Part shown: piece by piece, positions 1 to 7,824 of the stretch
Position numbering within the stretch: the first letter of the stretch is position 1
How the letters are laid out: each line of letters starts with the position of its first letter
Assembly: GCA_037447655.1 (NCBI GenBank)
Contig: JBBHKE010001255.1
Span: forward strand, 124,508 to 144,507
Length of the DNA stretch: 20,000 nt
Direction of reading: 5' to 3'
From: Zygnema cylindricum
Lineage: Eukaryota > Streptophyta > Zygnematophyceae > Zygnematales > Zygnemataceae
Notes under the pieces: generated by a model
Databases searched by the model: none
What the model saw: only the letters and a program-made list of their open reading frames with translations
Told to the model about the DNA's origin: nothing
Translations under genes and position numbers: made by a program

Positions 1-112
1 AGGGCAATAGGGTATTGGTCTATTGGGATTTTGTAGTGGGACAAGTTGAGGTTCCTGGATGCGCCTAAAAAGAACCCTGTACAAATCCTAAATTAAACCC
101 TTAAAAAACCAG

Positions 113-660
113 ATGCGTCATGAGAAGGTGGCTCGGCGAGTGCGAGTGCTTGCTGACATGGCACTGCATGCGGACGGCCGCGAGCTCCAGGCTCTGACGG
201 CCGAGGCACAGGACTACCTCCACCGCCTGCGATGTGACTTCCAGGTACGGCCGCCACCCGGTAGCGCTGTGACAGTCACCCCGTTACTGAACTTCTAATA
301 GTCGTAGCGTATAATAATATATTTATGTGAAAAATAAATAATATTGCAGGACCGACTTGGAGTTGAACAGGGTGATGTTTTAGGGTTATCTGGTTATGGG
401 ATAACGGGATTTATTGACAGGTGGTTTAGGTTCTGCTAGATGATGTTCGTGTTTTTCTCGTTGTTTTTCTTTTTTGATAACATTTTGTTTTCAGGTTTGG
501 ATGTTCATATCACGCTTGTTGCAGTTTGGGCCACTTAATGTTTGCGAGAACATTTACTTTTCAAGTTTGGATGGATGTCCATGTTACATTTTTTTACTTT
601 TTTTTCATCGTCTGGTTTTTGGGATTGCAGGAAATAGTGACAATGGAGATGTCGGTTAGG
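113..660 (+). CDS. Candidate exons of an unidentified gene (partial)
   Basis: A GC-rich block at 113-244 stands out in AT-rich surroundings. It is open for 44 codons, follows an AG at 111-112 and ends CAG|GTACGG, a good donor. The peptide is leucine, arginine and alanine rich (it contains RVRVLADMALHADGRELQAL) and looks helical. A second block begins at 350 after TTGCAG and stays in frame (DRLGVEQGDVLG...) to a TAG at 437-439. Alternatively it is spliced at 371|372 to a third block at 631, which has a good pyrimidine-rich acceptor (TTGCAG at 625-630) and would then end at a TAG at 658-660. The ATG at 113 may be a true start or merely the first codon after an intron; the tract before 111 is A-rich rather than T-rich, which weakens the acceptor reading. 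I do not recognise the protein. What is seen: base composition, open frames and splice-like borders. That they form one gene is inference. Confidence 0.35.
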
Positions 661-1960
661 TTGGAGGAGATAATGAGGACAAAAGATGTGAGATGAGTCG
701 GTTTGGAAGATGACTATGTTATGAAAAATACAAAATGACGGTTAGGTTGGAGGTTAGGTAGGAGCATTGACATGAAGGCAAGGTTGATTGCATTAGTAAA
801 TTCTGATCTTGGCATGGTTTTTTTTTTTCCTCTTTAGAATTATCACAAGCAATAGGTTATAAATAGACGATGGCGTAAAGAGTGGGGAATGTATAAAATG
901 GTGGAATTTAGGCTTGTATTTTTAATAATTTTTTGTGACTTTTGTAGAGCTCCCCTGGTCGGTAATATGGACGCAAAGGACATATTTAGGGATAGGCAAT
1001 GTGGTGATTTTTTTTCGCACAAATCTTGTAAACCATGAAATTGTAGGATATAAATCAAGTGCCGAAGGTCCTGCATTAAATATCAATGACACGTTGGATT
1101 GTCACAACATATGAAAAACATGTCTTTTATATGTAATTATGATTTGAGTCACTTTCAAGTTGGAGAAAAAGTATATTTGAGGCTTGAACTTTTCAATCAA
1201 CCTATGTTATTGGAATGCGTGAGTATTGCCTTCTTGATAATCACATGGCACTAATTTCTTATGATGGTGGTGGTACATGTTTATTGTTATATAAGTTAAT
1301 GTATAATTTTCTCAGTTTTTTTATCAACTTTTCTCCGAGCACGTGTGTCCGAATTCCAGTCGGATAGTGCCCGTTGAAACATCACAACCGATTATAGTAA
1401 CCCGGCAGTGTGCACACAAGTGAAAAGGTGGAAAAGTTCACTTAAGTACGCCAATTACGCGACACGGTGTGTGTTTAGAGTTTGTGCCTGTCGCGTACAG
1501 GTTTCCCTGATTTGGGTTGTGACGTGGCAAGTACTGGGAGATCTTTGATGTCGAAGGAAAATTTTACAAAGAAAGTCGATATGTCATTAATACTGTTAAG
1601 TATCGAGCAAATTTTTTCTCTAGACGATATGTACTTTGTTGCGGGTCGAGATAACCGATATATTGATTTGATATATGGTATTGCTGAAAACGGCGATTGA
1701 AATCCGTAGCGCGATATTGTCAGCGTTGTACAATTATTTTAATATTCTTCACACGAGTTTTTTTCTACGTTGCCGAGGCAGAGGCTACTGTACTTTTCTC
1801 AGTATGATACTCTACACTGTAAGGCAGTGAATTTGTACCCGATGGTTGACTGTGCGCAGCGCTAATTTATGGCAAACTGTGAGGGAGAGCCCCCCCCCCC
1901 CATCGTTAACTCGTTGTGTACCAATGGGTCAAAATAACGGAATGCCAGTGGTCCAAATTT
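661..1960. other. AT-rich non-coding stretch, no gene recognised
   Basis: Only short chance open frames occur here. Local features are a T-run at 819-828, a more GC-rich island around 1330-1500 containing a 9-bp inverted repeat (1456-1464 and 1489-1497), and a run of ten C at 1891-1900. Nothing indicates a coding or RNA gene. The left part may be 3' UTR of the candidate gene before it. Confidence 0.4.
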
Positions 1961-1969
1961 CTCTTTGAG

Positions 1970-3217
1970 ACGAAGAGTTCTCGCGGTAATTGAAAAAAGT
2001 CTTCATTGCCAAAATTGCGATGGCAAAAAGATCTTTGTACAAAAGGGATAAAACTGGAAAAAAACATTTGGAGACTACAAGAGTCACAAGAAAGTAATCA
2101 ACGCCTAAAAACTGAAACAAAACAGAACAATACTTACAAGAGCAAAGTACCATAACAAAACAATACTAGAGTTAGACAGCCTAAAAAATGATAAAACTTA
2201 GACTAGTCTACCCATAGACAAGCTAAGGTCCACAACCACGGAGATCATGGATGTGAACCGGGTCCCTTGATGGAAGGTGAGGAAGACCCCGCCGGTTATC
2301 GGCTGGTGTGCTACGCCGAAGGAGAGCCGCTCTCCTTCGGCAGCTTGCGCCCACTGAAGTGCAATTGAGACATGTTGACGGTAAAATGCAACCAAAAGAC
2401 TCGGTGGAGAACTCCCTGGACCCCGGGATTCAAAAGTTTTTCGCGCACACAGGCGAAGGAAGTCATCGAAGGATTTGTCCACATATAAAAAAATATCCAC
2501 TGCAAATGGGACAAATTGGTCCGACGGGTCTCGGTGAGCGTAGTCTCTTTCCTTTGAACTGCTGCCTCCCGAGCCGCCACACCTGAATGCGAAGCCGCGC
2601 GAGATGGGATGTGTGTCCTAGTTGGATCCGTGAGGACCACATCGTCAAGCGTCCTCCTAGCACCATGAAGAAAAACCAAGTCAAAACGAGGGCTCCGAGA
2701 ACCCTTAGATTGGGGCCGAGGTGGAAATATATTAGAAACCTCACGTTTGACGGTGTAGCCCGCCTCCGCGCCAATGGCAGCAATGGCATCTCGCACCAAA
2801 TCATGCGCGATAGTTCATTTCCCCCCATGTGAGCAACGAAGCGAATGGATTCCCTCAGCATCAATGGGTTCGTTGCAAACGCACCAAGCCCCCCCCCAAA
2901 AGCAGAGGGTGAGGCAAACCCAACCGCAAGCGTAGAGCAGATGTAAATTGGTCAGAAGATAGACGGAGTGTCGAAGAAGTTGGTCTCGCTTGTGGCCACG
3001 CACCAGCCCCAGGCCCAGAACACGAACGTAAACAATCACGCGCTTGAGTAGAAGGCAGCGCCTCCAAGTAGTTTGCAAAATCAGTGGCGACCACTTGCTC
3101 AGATATACGTTGTTGAAGTTGGAAGTTAGTGTCAGCCATGAGAGAATGAAAAGCTGTGCTCTCGGTTATGAGGGACATATGCCGTAACGAGATCCAGTTT
3201 CTTGAAATTTGCCGCAA
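1970..3217 (-). mobile_element. Decayed non-LTR retroelement, C-terminal part and 3' tail
   Basis: Read on the minus strand, four family-like blocks lie in the expected order but in different frames, so the copy is dead. They are GPGAGAW (3016-2996) followed by a leucine-rich RLGLP segment; a Cys/His knuckle of form C-x-C-x9-H-x3-C (2883-2833); an endonuclease-like strand RFDLVFLHGARRT with DDVVLTDP after it (2685-2620); and LLVAFYRQHVSIALQWAQAA (about 2401-2342). At least three frame changes separate them. Below the last block, a T-rich tail to about 1970 resembles a 3' UTR. The order fits the region after the reverse transcriptase in non-LTR elements carrying a zinc knuckle and a restriction-like nuclease fold. 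That family assignment comes from motif memory, not a search. No reverse transcriptase core is visible upstream, so the copy is probably 5'-truncated. The related plus-strand fragment at 4889 supports the reading. Confidence 0.6.
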
Positions 3218-3918
3218 AATTGCAATGCCGTACGTCCCTTAGCGAAAAGGGGGACACGTCGCATGATGAGCTGCCAAGTGGACCTTTGCGTTTCCGTACA
3301 TATACAGATTTCCGTACTGAGTTAACGATAGAATCAATTCTTTGAGGACGCATCTCGGAAGGGATTGGTCGCTGGTCATGACAAAAGCAAGACGTAGGTA
3401 CAAATTACGTACTTTGGAGAACTGCATAAACTGACAAAATAAGGAAACGAAATAAGAAAACGACCATACATTTTCTTCGATTTCCGGGAATGGACCAAAA
3501 TTCTGTTCATTGACTTTTGTAGAAGCCCTGTCGTACATTTTGTCGCGACAAAGCCCTAAAAACAATATTCGAAGCGCGTTAAATGGCTCTTCAAGAACGT
3601 CCAATTTTCGCCCAATCAAGTGTACGGTAAAGATTCGGCGAGATATGTTTTCTGTCCATGAAAGCATTACACCGATTACCGTACGGCTGTCGGTCGATTA
3701 CCAAAAGTCGACTTATCGACATGTATCGGAAAACTCGACAGATATCGTATTTTCAGGTCGCAGAATCGGTACCTACCGATACCGCGAGAAATCGACCGTG
3801 AATTTGCTCCATATCCACCATTAGTGAATACGACAAACGCTTGTCCATTTCCTGTTTGGAGGCGCGTTGTACGGAATGGTGCGGCACTCGAAAGTAACAG
3901 GGAAAGCCTAAATGTGGA
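3218..3918. other. Non-coding spacer between retroelement and purine tract
   Basis: No open frame here has supporting features. The sequence has several TACGG/CCGTA motifs (for example TTTCCGTAC near 3293 and 3310, ACCGTACGG near 3680) like those clustered inside the element at 16923-17609. This may mean an old related insertion, but I could not find its ends. Confidence 0.3.
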
Positions 3919-4317
3919 AATGGTGGGGGGAGAGGGCGGGGGAGGGGGGGGGGATGGGGGAAGGGGGGAGCGGGAAGGTAACGGGGAGGGGAGATGGGAG
4001 ATGGGAGAGGGGAGGAGGGGAGGAGGGGAGAGGGGAAAGGGAGAGGGGAGAGGGGAGGAGGGGACGAGGGAGGGGGAAGGAGGAAGAGGACGAAGAGAGG
4101 GAGAGGGAGAGGGAGAGGGAATAGGAGTGAGGGAGAGGGAGGAGAAGAGAAAAAGGGAAAGGGAGAGGAGAGGGAGAGGAAAAGGGTGAAGAAGAGGGAG
4201 CGAGAAAGTGAGAAAGAGAGGGCAAAGGCAAGTCCGGGGGCAACGACCAGGGTGAGGGAGAGGGAGATAGAGAGGGTGAGTGAGAGAAAGTGAGAAAGAG
4301 GGAGAGGGAGAGGGAGA
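3919..4317 (+). repeat. Polypurine tract, G-rich then (GAGAGG)n-like
   Basis: About 400 bp in which the plus strand is nearly all purine. The left third (from about 3924) has repeated runs of 4-10 G. The centre is GGGGA/GGAGGGG-like, and the right part is GAGAGG/GAGAAA-like. All long open frames through it are low-complexity artefacts on both strands. The G-runs make four-stranded DNA possible on the plus strand, and the purine mirror symmetry makes triplex DNA possible; both are inferences from composition. Confidence 0.85.
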
Positions 4318-4888
4318 CTAGACTGGCGACTGCTGCTTGAGGGGGATACTCTTCCTCTTCCTACCATTACCCCTCCTGGTTCGGATGGGTGTCTTGCCGT
4401 ACACTTTATTTGGGAGGCGCCCTGTTGTAGTCCTCCCCTTTGTTCCATCGGCCGCGCGGCATTCGAAGACGGTGAGGATCGTCCCCTTGGGAGTTGATTC
4501 GCGACAAGGTTGTGCACACCGTGTGCCATTAGGGCTTCTCGCAGCGCTTCCCTCTGGCTCTTCATGTGCCTCGTTTTGTCTTTGAGGACCGAAAGAGAGA
4601 AATTGAGAAAGAGAGAAAGAGAGAAAGAGGAGCTTGCCCATTGGCTACACCCATTCTTTGCAACCTACGTTTCACGGCCTCTCCATCCAGCACTACGCTC
4701 GAGTTCAGTCTTGGCTCCTCATCAACCATCGCTCGTCTCTCAGGTTTTGTCGTCTTAGCCGTGTCTTTTAGCCCGATGGCATCCATTTGCACCGTTGCTT
4801 CCATGGGGGGGAGTTGGTTTAGAGACACGTCACTTCCTTACACTTTTGAAAGGGGAATTCTATTCGTCGATAGGTTTCACATATTACA
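4318..4888. other. Non-coding or decayed stretch with (GAGAAA) tract
   Basis: A mixed-composition segment with open frames on both strands, none recognised. A purine-rich GAGAAA/GAAAGA tract lies at about 4589-4631. Given the retroelement fragment directly downstream on the plus strand, part of this segment may be badly decayed upstream sequence of that element. I could not recover its motifs here. Confidence 0.3.
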
Positions 4889-5641
4889 CCTTTGCGACGG
4901 ATCGATATTGTTGTGCTCGATGGTGCCCGTCGTATTTTTTGTGACAATATTTTGGAGAATCGTGCCTCGGTTTCAATCGTTAGTCCCGTGAAGTCAAGGG
5001 TGACGCTGCTAAGAAGAGGGGGAGTGATTATGCACATCTTGGTGTTAAGGATGGCTTTGTCCCACCGGCAATCAAGATATTTGCTTGCTTGGGAGATTCT
5101 TTGAATGAGTTCCTATGTACTTGTGGTCGACTTTCTCTAGAGAGGAGGAGCCATGGGAGCCATCCCCCTTCTATCCATATTCTTGTTTATCGTTAATGTT
5201 TATGTGTAGCTTTACAACAAGTGCAAGCTTCTATCGTACTTCGATTTGGTATTGTGGTTATGGAACGTCGATTTGTTCAAGATTTCCTTCCACTTGCTCC
5301 GCCGAGTTTAGGGGATTTAAAGGGTTGCTTTTAGTAGTTCTTTGGCTTTGTTGATTTTTGGTTAGGTAGTTATTATTTTGGGTGCACCATGTTTTTGTTT
5401 TTTTTATGCTTGTTGTTCCTTTTGATGTTGTTTGTTGGCTTATCCTTGTATGCGTGCTTCCTTAGCACCGTTTTCCCTTATGGTTAGCTTCCACCTTTGT
5501 TCGGTTTTTCAGTTTGCCTTGCAATTTTTGTTCCCATGTACTCAAATGGTTTACCATCATGCTTTCTGATTCAAGTCTTATTATTAATTCATGGCTAACA
5601 CTTAGGTTTAGGAGAAAAAATGATTAGTTCCCTCCATATTT
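4889..5641 (+). mobile_element. Retroelement 3'-end fragment, copy A (decayed)
   Basis: Two frames carry the same landmarks as the minus-strand element at 1970-3217. RIDIVVLDGARRIF lies at about 4898-4939, matching RFDLVFLHGARRT there. After a frame change, AAKKRGSDYAH, then PAIKIFACLGDSLNEF, then HILVYR and VALQQVQA follow at about 5005-5229. The last pair matches LVAFYRQHVSIALQWAQA in the other copy, but a TAA at 5194-5196 interrupts it. From about 5230 to 5641 the sequence is T-rich and non-coding, as expected of an element 3' UTR. The copy lacks any upstream reverse transcriptase. It is a pseudogene fragment; the family assignment is inferred from shared motifs. Confidence 0.55.
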
Positions 5642-6100
5642 TACTTGTGGTTGGCGTTCTTTGGAGAGGAGGTCTTTTGGGAGTTTTCTTGCGTACTTCT
5701 CTTCGTCAGCGTTCATCATTGGCTTTTCAGTGAGTGTAAGCTTCTATCCTCCTTTGATCTGCTAGTCGACGTTTATCGGAACTCCTTCAGCGTGCTCGTA
5801 AGTCTAGTGAATTTTAGGAATTGCTTTTGGTATTTTTTTTTTTTTTGGGAATGTTGAAGTTTGGTTTGGTAGTTTTCATTTTGAGAAGCTATTTTGGTGT
5901 TGTTTCAAGCTTGTGGTCCTTTTCCTGTCCTTGCCCTTGTTTGTCTGTTATTTTTTTCTTTCTTCCGACCTGTTTTTTCCTTTCTGTTTGCTTCCAGCCT
6001 CGTCCAGTTCTTCAGATTCGTTTGTGCCTCTATTTTTTTTTTTTTTTGTTTGCTCCCATGGACTCGGGTGTTCACCTACCTGCTTGCCCAATGCAGTCTT
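5642..6100 (+). mobile_element. Retroelement 3'-end fragment, copy B, in tandem with A
   Basis: This segment repeats 5118-5641 at a steady offset of about 496-524 bp. Anchors are ACTTGTGGT...GAGAGGAGG (5119 and 5643), AGTGYAAGCTTCTATC (5220 and 5733), TTGCTTTTRGTA (5325 and 5821), GGTTWGGTAGTT (5360 and 5873) and CCCATGKACTC (5533 and 6055). It encodes FLRTSLRQRSSLAFQ (5686-5730), a worn version of the YRQRxSxALQ block, then a stop. It begins where copy A ends, so it is either a second 5'-truncated insertion or a segmental tandem duplication. A related 3' trace (CCATGTAC...ATGGTTTACCATC) recurs at 6930-6954. Confidence 0.6.
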
Positions 6101-6288
6101 CCATATTATAAATGCAAGAGAATTGATATTGTATGCATGTGGCATGGTGATACGATATATAGCATTTCTAACGTTTTCATACATCAAACTATGATTCCCT
6201 GCATGTTCTTGTTCATTGATCAAAGAGAAAAAACGAATTCCTGTAACTATCCATACAGAGTTTACAGCAGAGCCCAACTCATACGCTA

Positions 6289-6833
6289 CACCGTCAATCG
6301 CTATTAGAGTAAAGGAATAAATAGCGTAAAAAAAAAATAGTGTTATTAACACTAATCGGGAAATTTTTTTTTTTGAAAAAAATATATATACTAATTAATC
6401 CCTAACTGTAATTTGGGTTGTCCTGAATAATAAATACCCGCCCTTTCGATGTCTACAGTAATATGTGTACCCGTACAAAATCTGACAATTCGTACGCCGT
6501 CGCGCTGTTCACACGGTCGACGGACGAACATATGAGAACGTGATTTTTGTCGACGAGTTTGCGTCTCTTTCTTCCAGTGCACATTCACATGTGTGCGCAA
6601 TAATGTATCTTTTTATGCCTTTGTAATTCAAAAAGTACCAATTCGGACGGAGATACCCTGTCCGTACACCACACTATTTCCATCGCAGTGTACTTCCATT
6701 ATTAACGCTAATTGAAAAAAGATCCTAATTAGAATAATGGAAAAAATAGAATTATGGATTGTATTTCAGATTTTTTTTTTTTGAAAAAAGGGCACCGAAT
6801 TAGCGCTATTTACTCTAGTAGCAATTGACGGTG
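6289..6833. mobile_element. MITE-like element with TA target duplication
   Basis: The left end reads CACCGTCAATCGCTATTAGA and the inverted right end CACCGTCAATTGCTACTAGA, followed by matching AGTAAA and TAGCG blocks further in. That gives about 40 bp of terminal inverted repeat with a spacer indel. Each end is bordered by TA (6287-6288 and 6834-6835), as expected for TA-targeting elements. No transposase frame is present, and the 545-bp interior is non-coding with two poly-T stretches. The TA duplication and size fit a Tc1/mariner- or PIF-related MITE, but the terminal bases do not match the usual Stowaway start, so the superfamily is open. Confidence 0.7.
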
Positions 6834-6835
6834 TA

Positions 6836-7489
6836 CCTGTGCATCTATTTGTCTTTATTGTTTGCTTCTTTCCTGATTTTTCCTCTTTTCGCTCTTTCAT
6901 TGTGTTTCTTTTGTTTCTTTCTTTCGTTTCCATGTACATTCATGGTTTACCATCCGTTTTTAACAAAACTGAGTATTACTTATTGATGGCAAAATGAGTT
7001 TTTTTCACATATTCCACAACTCTTACCTCCTCTGGTTTTACTATATACTTTATAACATTCACTTGACTAGCAAACAAAAGTACCAAATGGCGAGCAACTG
7101 ACAAGCTTGGCCATAAGATCAAAAATACTGTCATGATAACTCCTGGAAGAAGTCAAAAAAGTGTTGAAGAACTCCAAAGAAAAAGCGAATTTCCAGCGAG
7201 CAATCAGCCGAGCCCACCCATTAATCCACACTAATCCACACGAATTCACATCAATCCACACTGATTCACACTCTTTGCAAAATGGCACAATTTTTTGAAT
7301 TTCACTAGCTAAAGGCTACATGTGAAAAGGAAAGGAACAAAGAAAAGAAGAAACCAAACCACCAGTATAATATTTCTACTCTGAAAGAACAAGGCCACAA
7401 ATCTGCACTTCTGCTACATAGCTATAAAGAAGACGTAACGGAATGGCAAATCAACAATAAGGGCACTATTCTATGAGGTCTGCATAGAA
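6836..7489. other. Intergenic spacer downstream of TPP
   Basis: T-rich DNA with a retroelement 3' trace at 6840-6960, then AT-rich sequence and a short 10-bp tandem repeat (7223-7272). No gene is recognised. The minus-strand open frame at 7067-7288 has no family features. Confidence 0.4.
7223..7272. repeat. 10-bp tandem repeat, five copies
   Basis: Five consecutive 10-mers: AATCCACACT, AATCCACACG, AATTCACATC, AATCCACACT, GATTCACACT. Each differs from the consensus AATCCACACT at zero to three positions. Confidence 0.8.
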
Positions 7490-7824
7490 TTAAATTCCCC
7501 TCCCTCTCTCCCCCTCACAGCAGTCTACAACTATAAACAAAACAAAATCCTTAAACGATGGTGACGCACAGAAAACATATCCTCGTCGTCCTATACTTTG
7601 TATCGGTTCTATTCCGTGAGCACTGTTGAAAATAAAACCAGAAAAGGGCAGAAACTGACGTGCCTGCTTGGCTCCATGCGACACCCTCCCAGCTTTTCCA
7701 CTTTGGCCATAGTGAGGAAAAAGGCGAGGAGCCTTTCTTTCATCCATAGGATTTTCTTCGGTTTTTTAGAGTTTTCTACATCGCCAACTCGTACTTGTAA
7801 CATCTGCTATGATGGATGGAATCG
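7490..7824 (-). other. Probable 3' UTR of the TPP gene
   Basis: The sequence directly follows the TPP stop on the minus strand. It contains no further conserved coding sequence. T-rich and UGUA-like sequence (TTTGTTTATAGTTGTAGAC) near 7525-7545 is the kind of element found upstream of plant polyadenylation sites. No canonical AATAAA was identified, so the end at about 7490 is a guess. Confidence 0.35.

Noticed and set aside
474-659. 61-codon plus-strand frame
   Set aside because: T-rich and intron-like through most of its length; only the last codons overlap a possible exon.
3824-4293. Plus-strand Gly/Glu/Arg-rich open frames
   Set aside because: Same tract read on the other strand; no non-repeat coding sequence supports them.
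3753-4565. 270-codon minus-strand open frame
   Set aside because: Most of it is proline/serine/leucine low complexity generated by the polypurine tract; overlapping frames are equally open on both strands.
4562-4828. Minus-strand frame opposite the start of retroelement copy A
   Set aside because: No family features and opposite in strand to the motif-bearing frames; treated as a shadow.
7223-7272. Possible CRISPR-like array
   Set aside because: Five contiguous 10-mers with no spacers in a plant-type genome; it is a simple tandem repeat.
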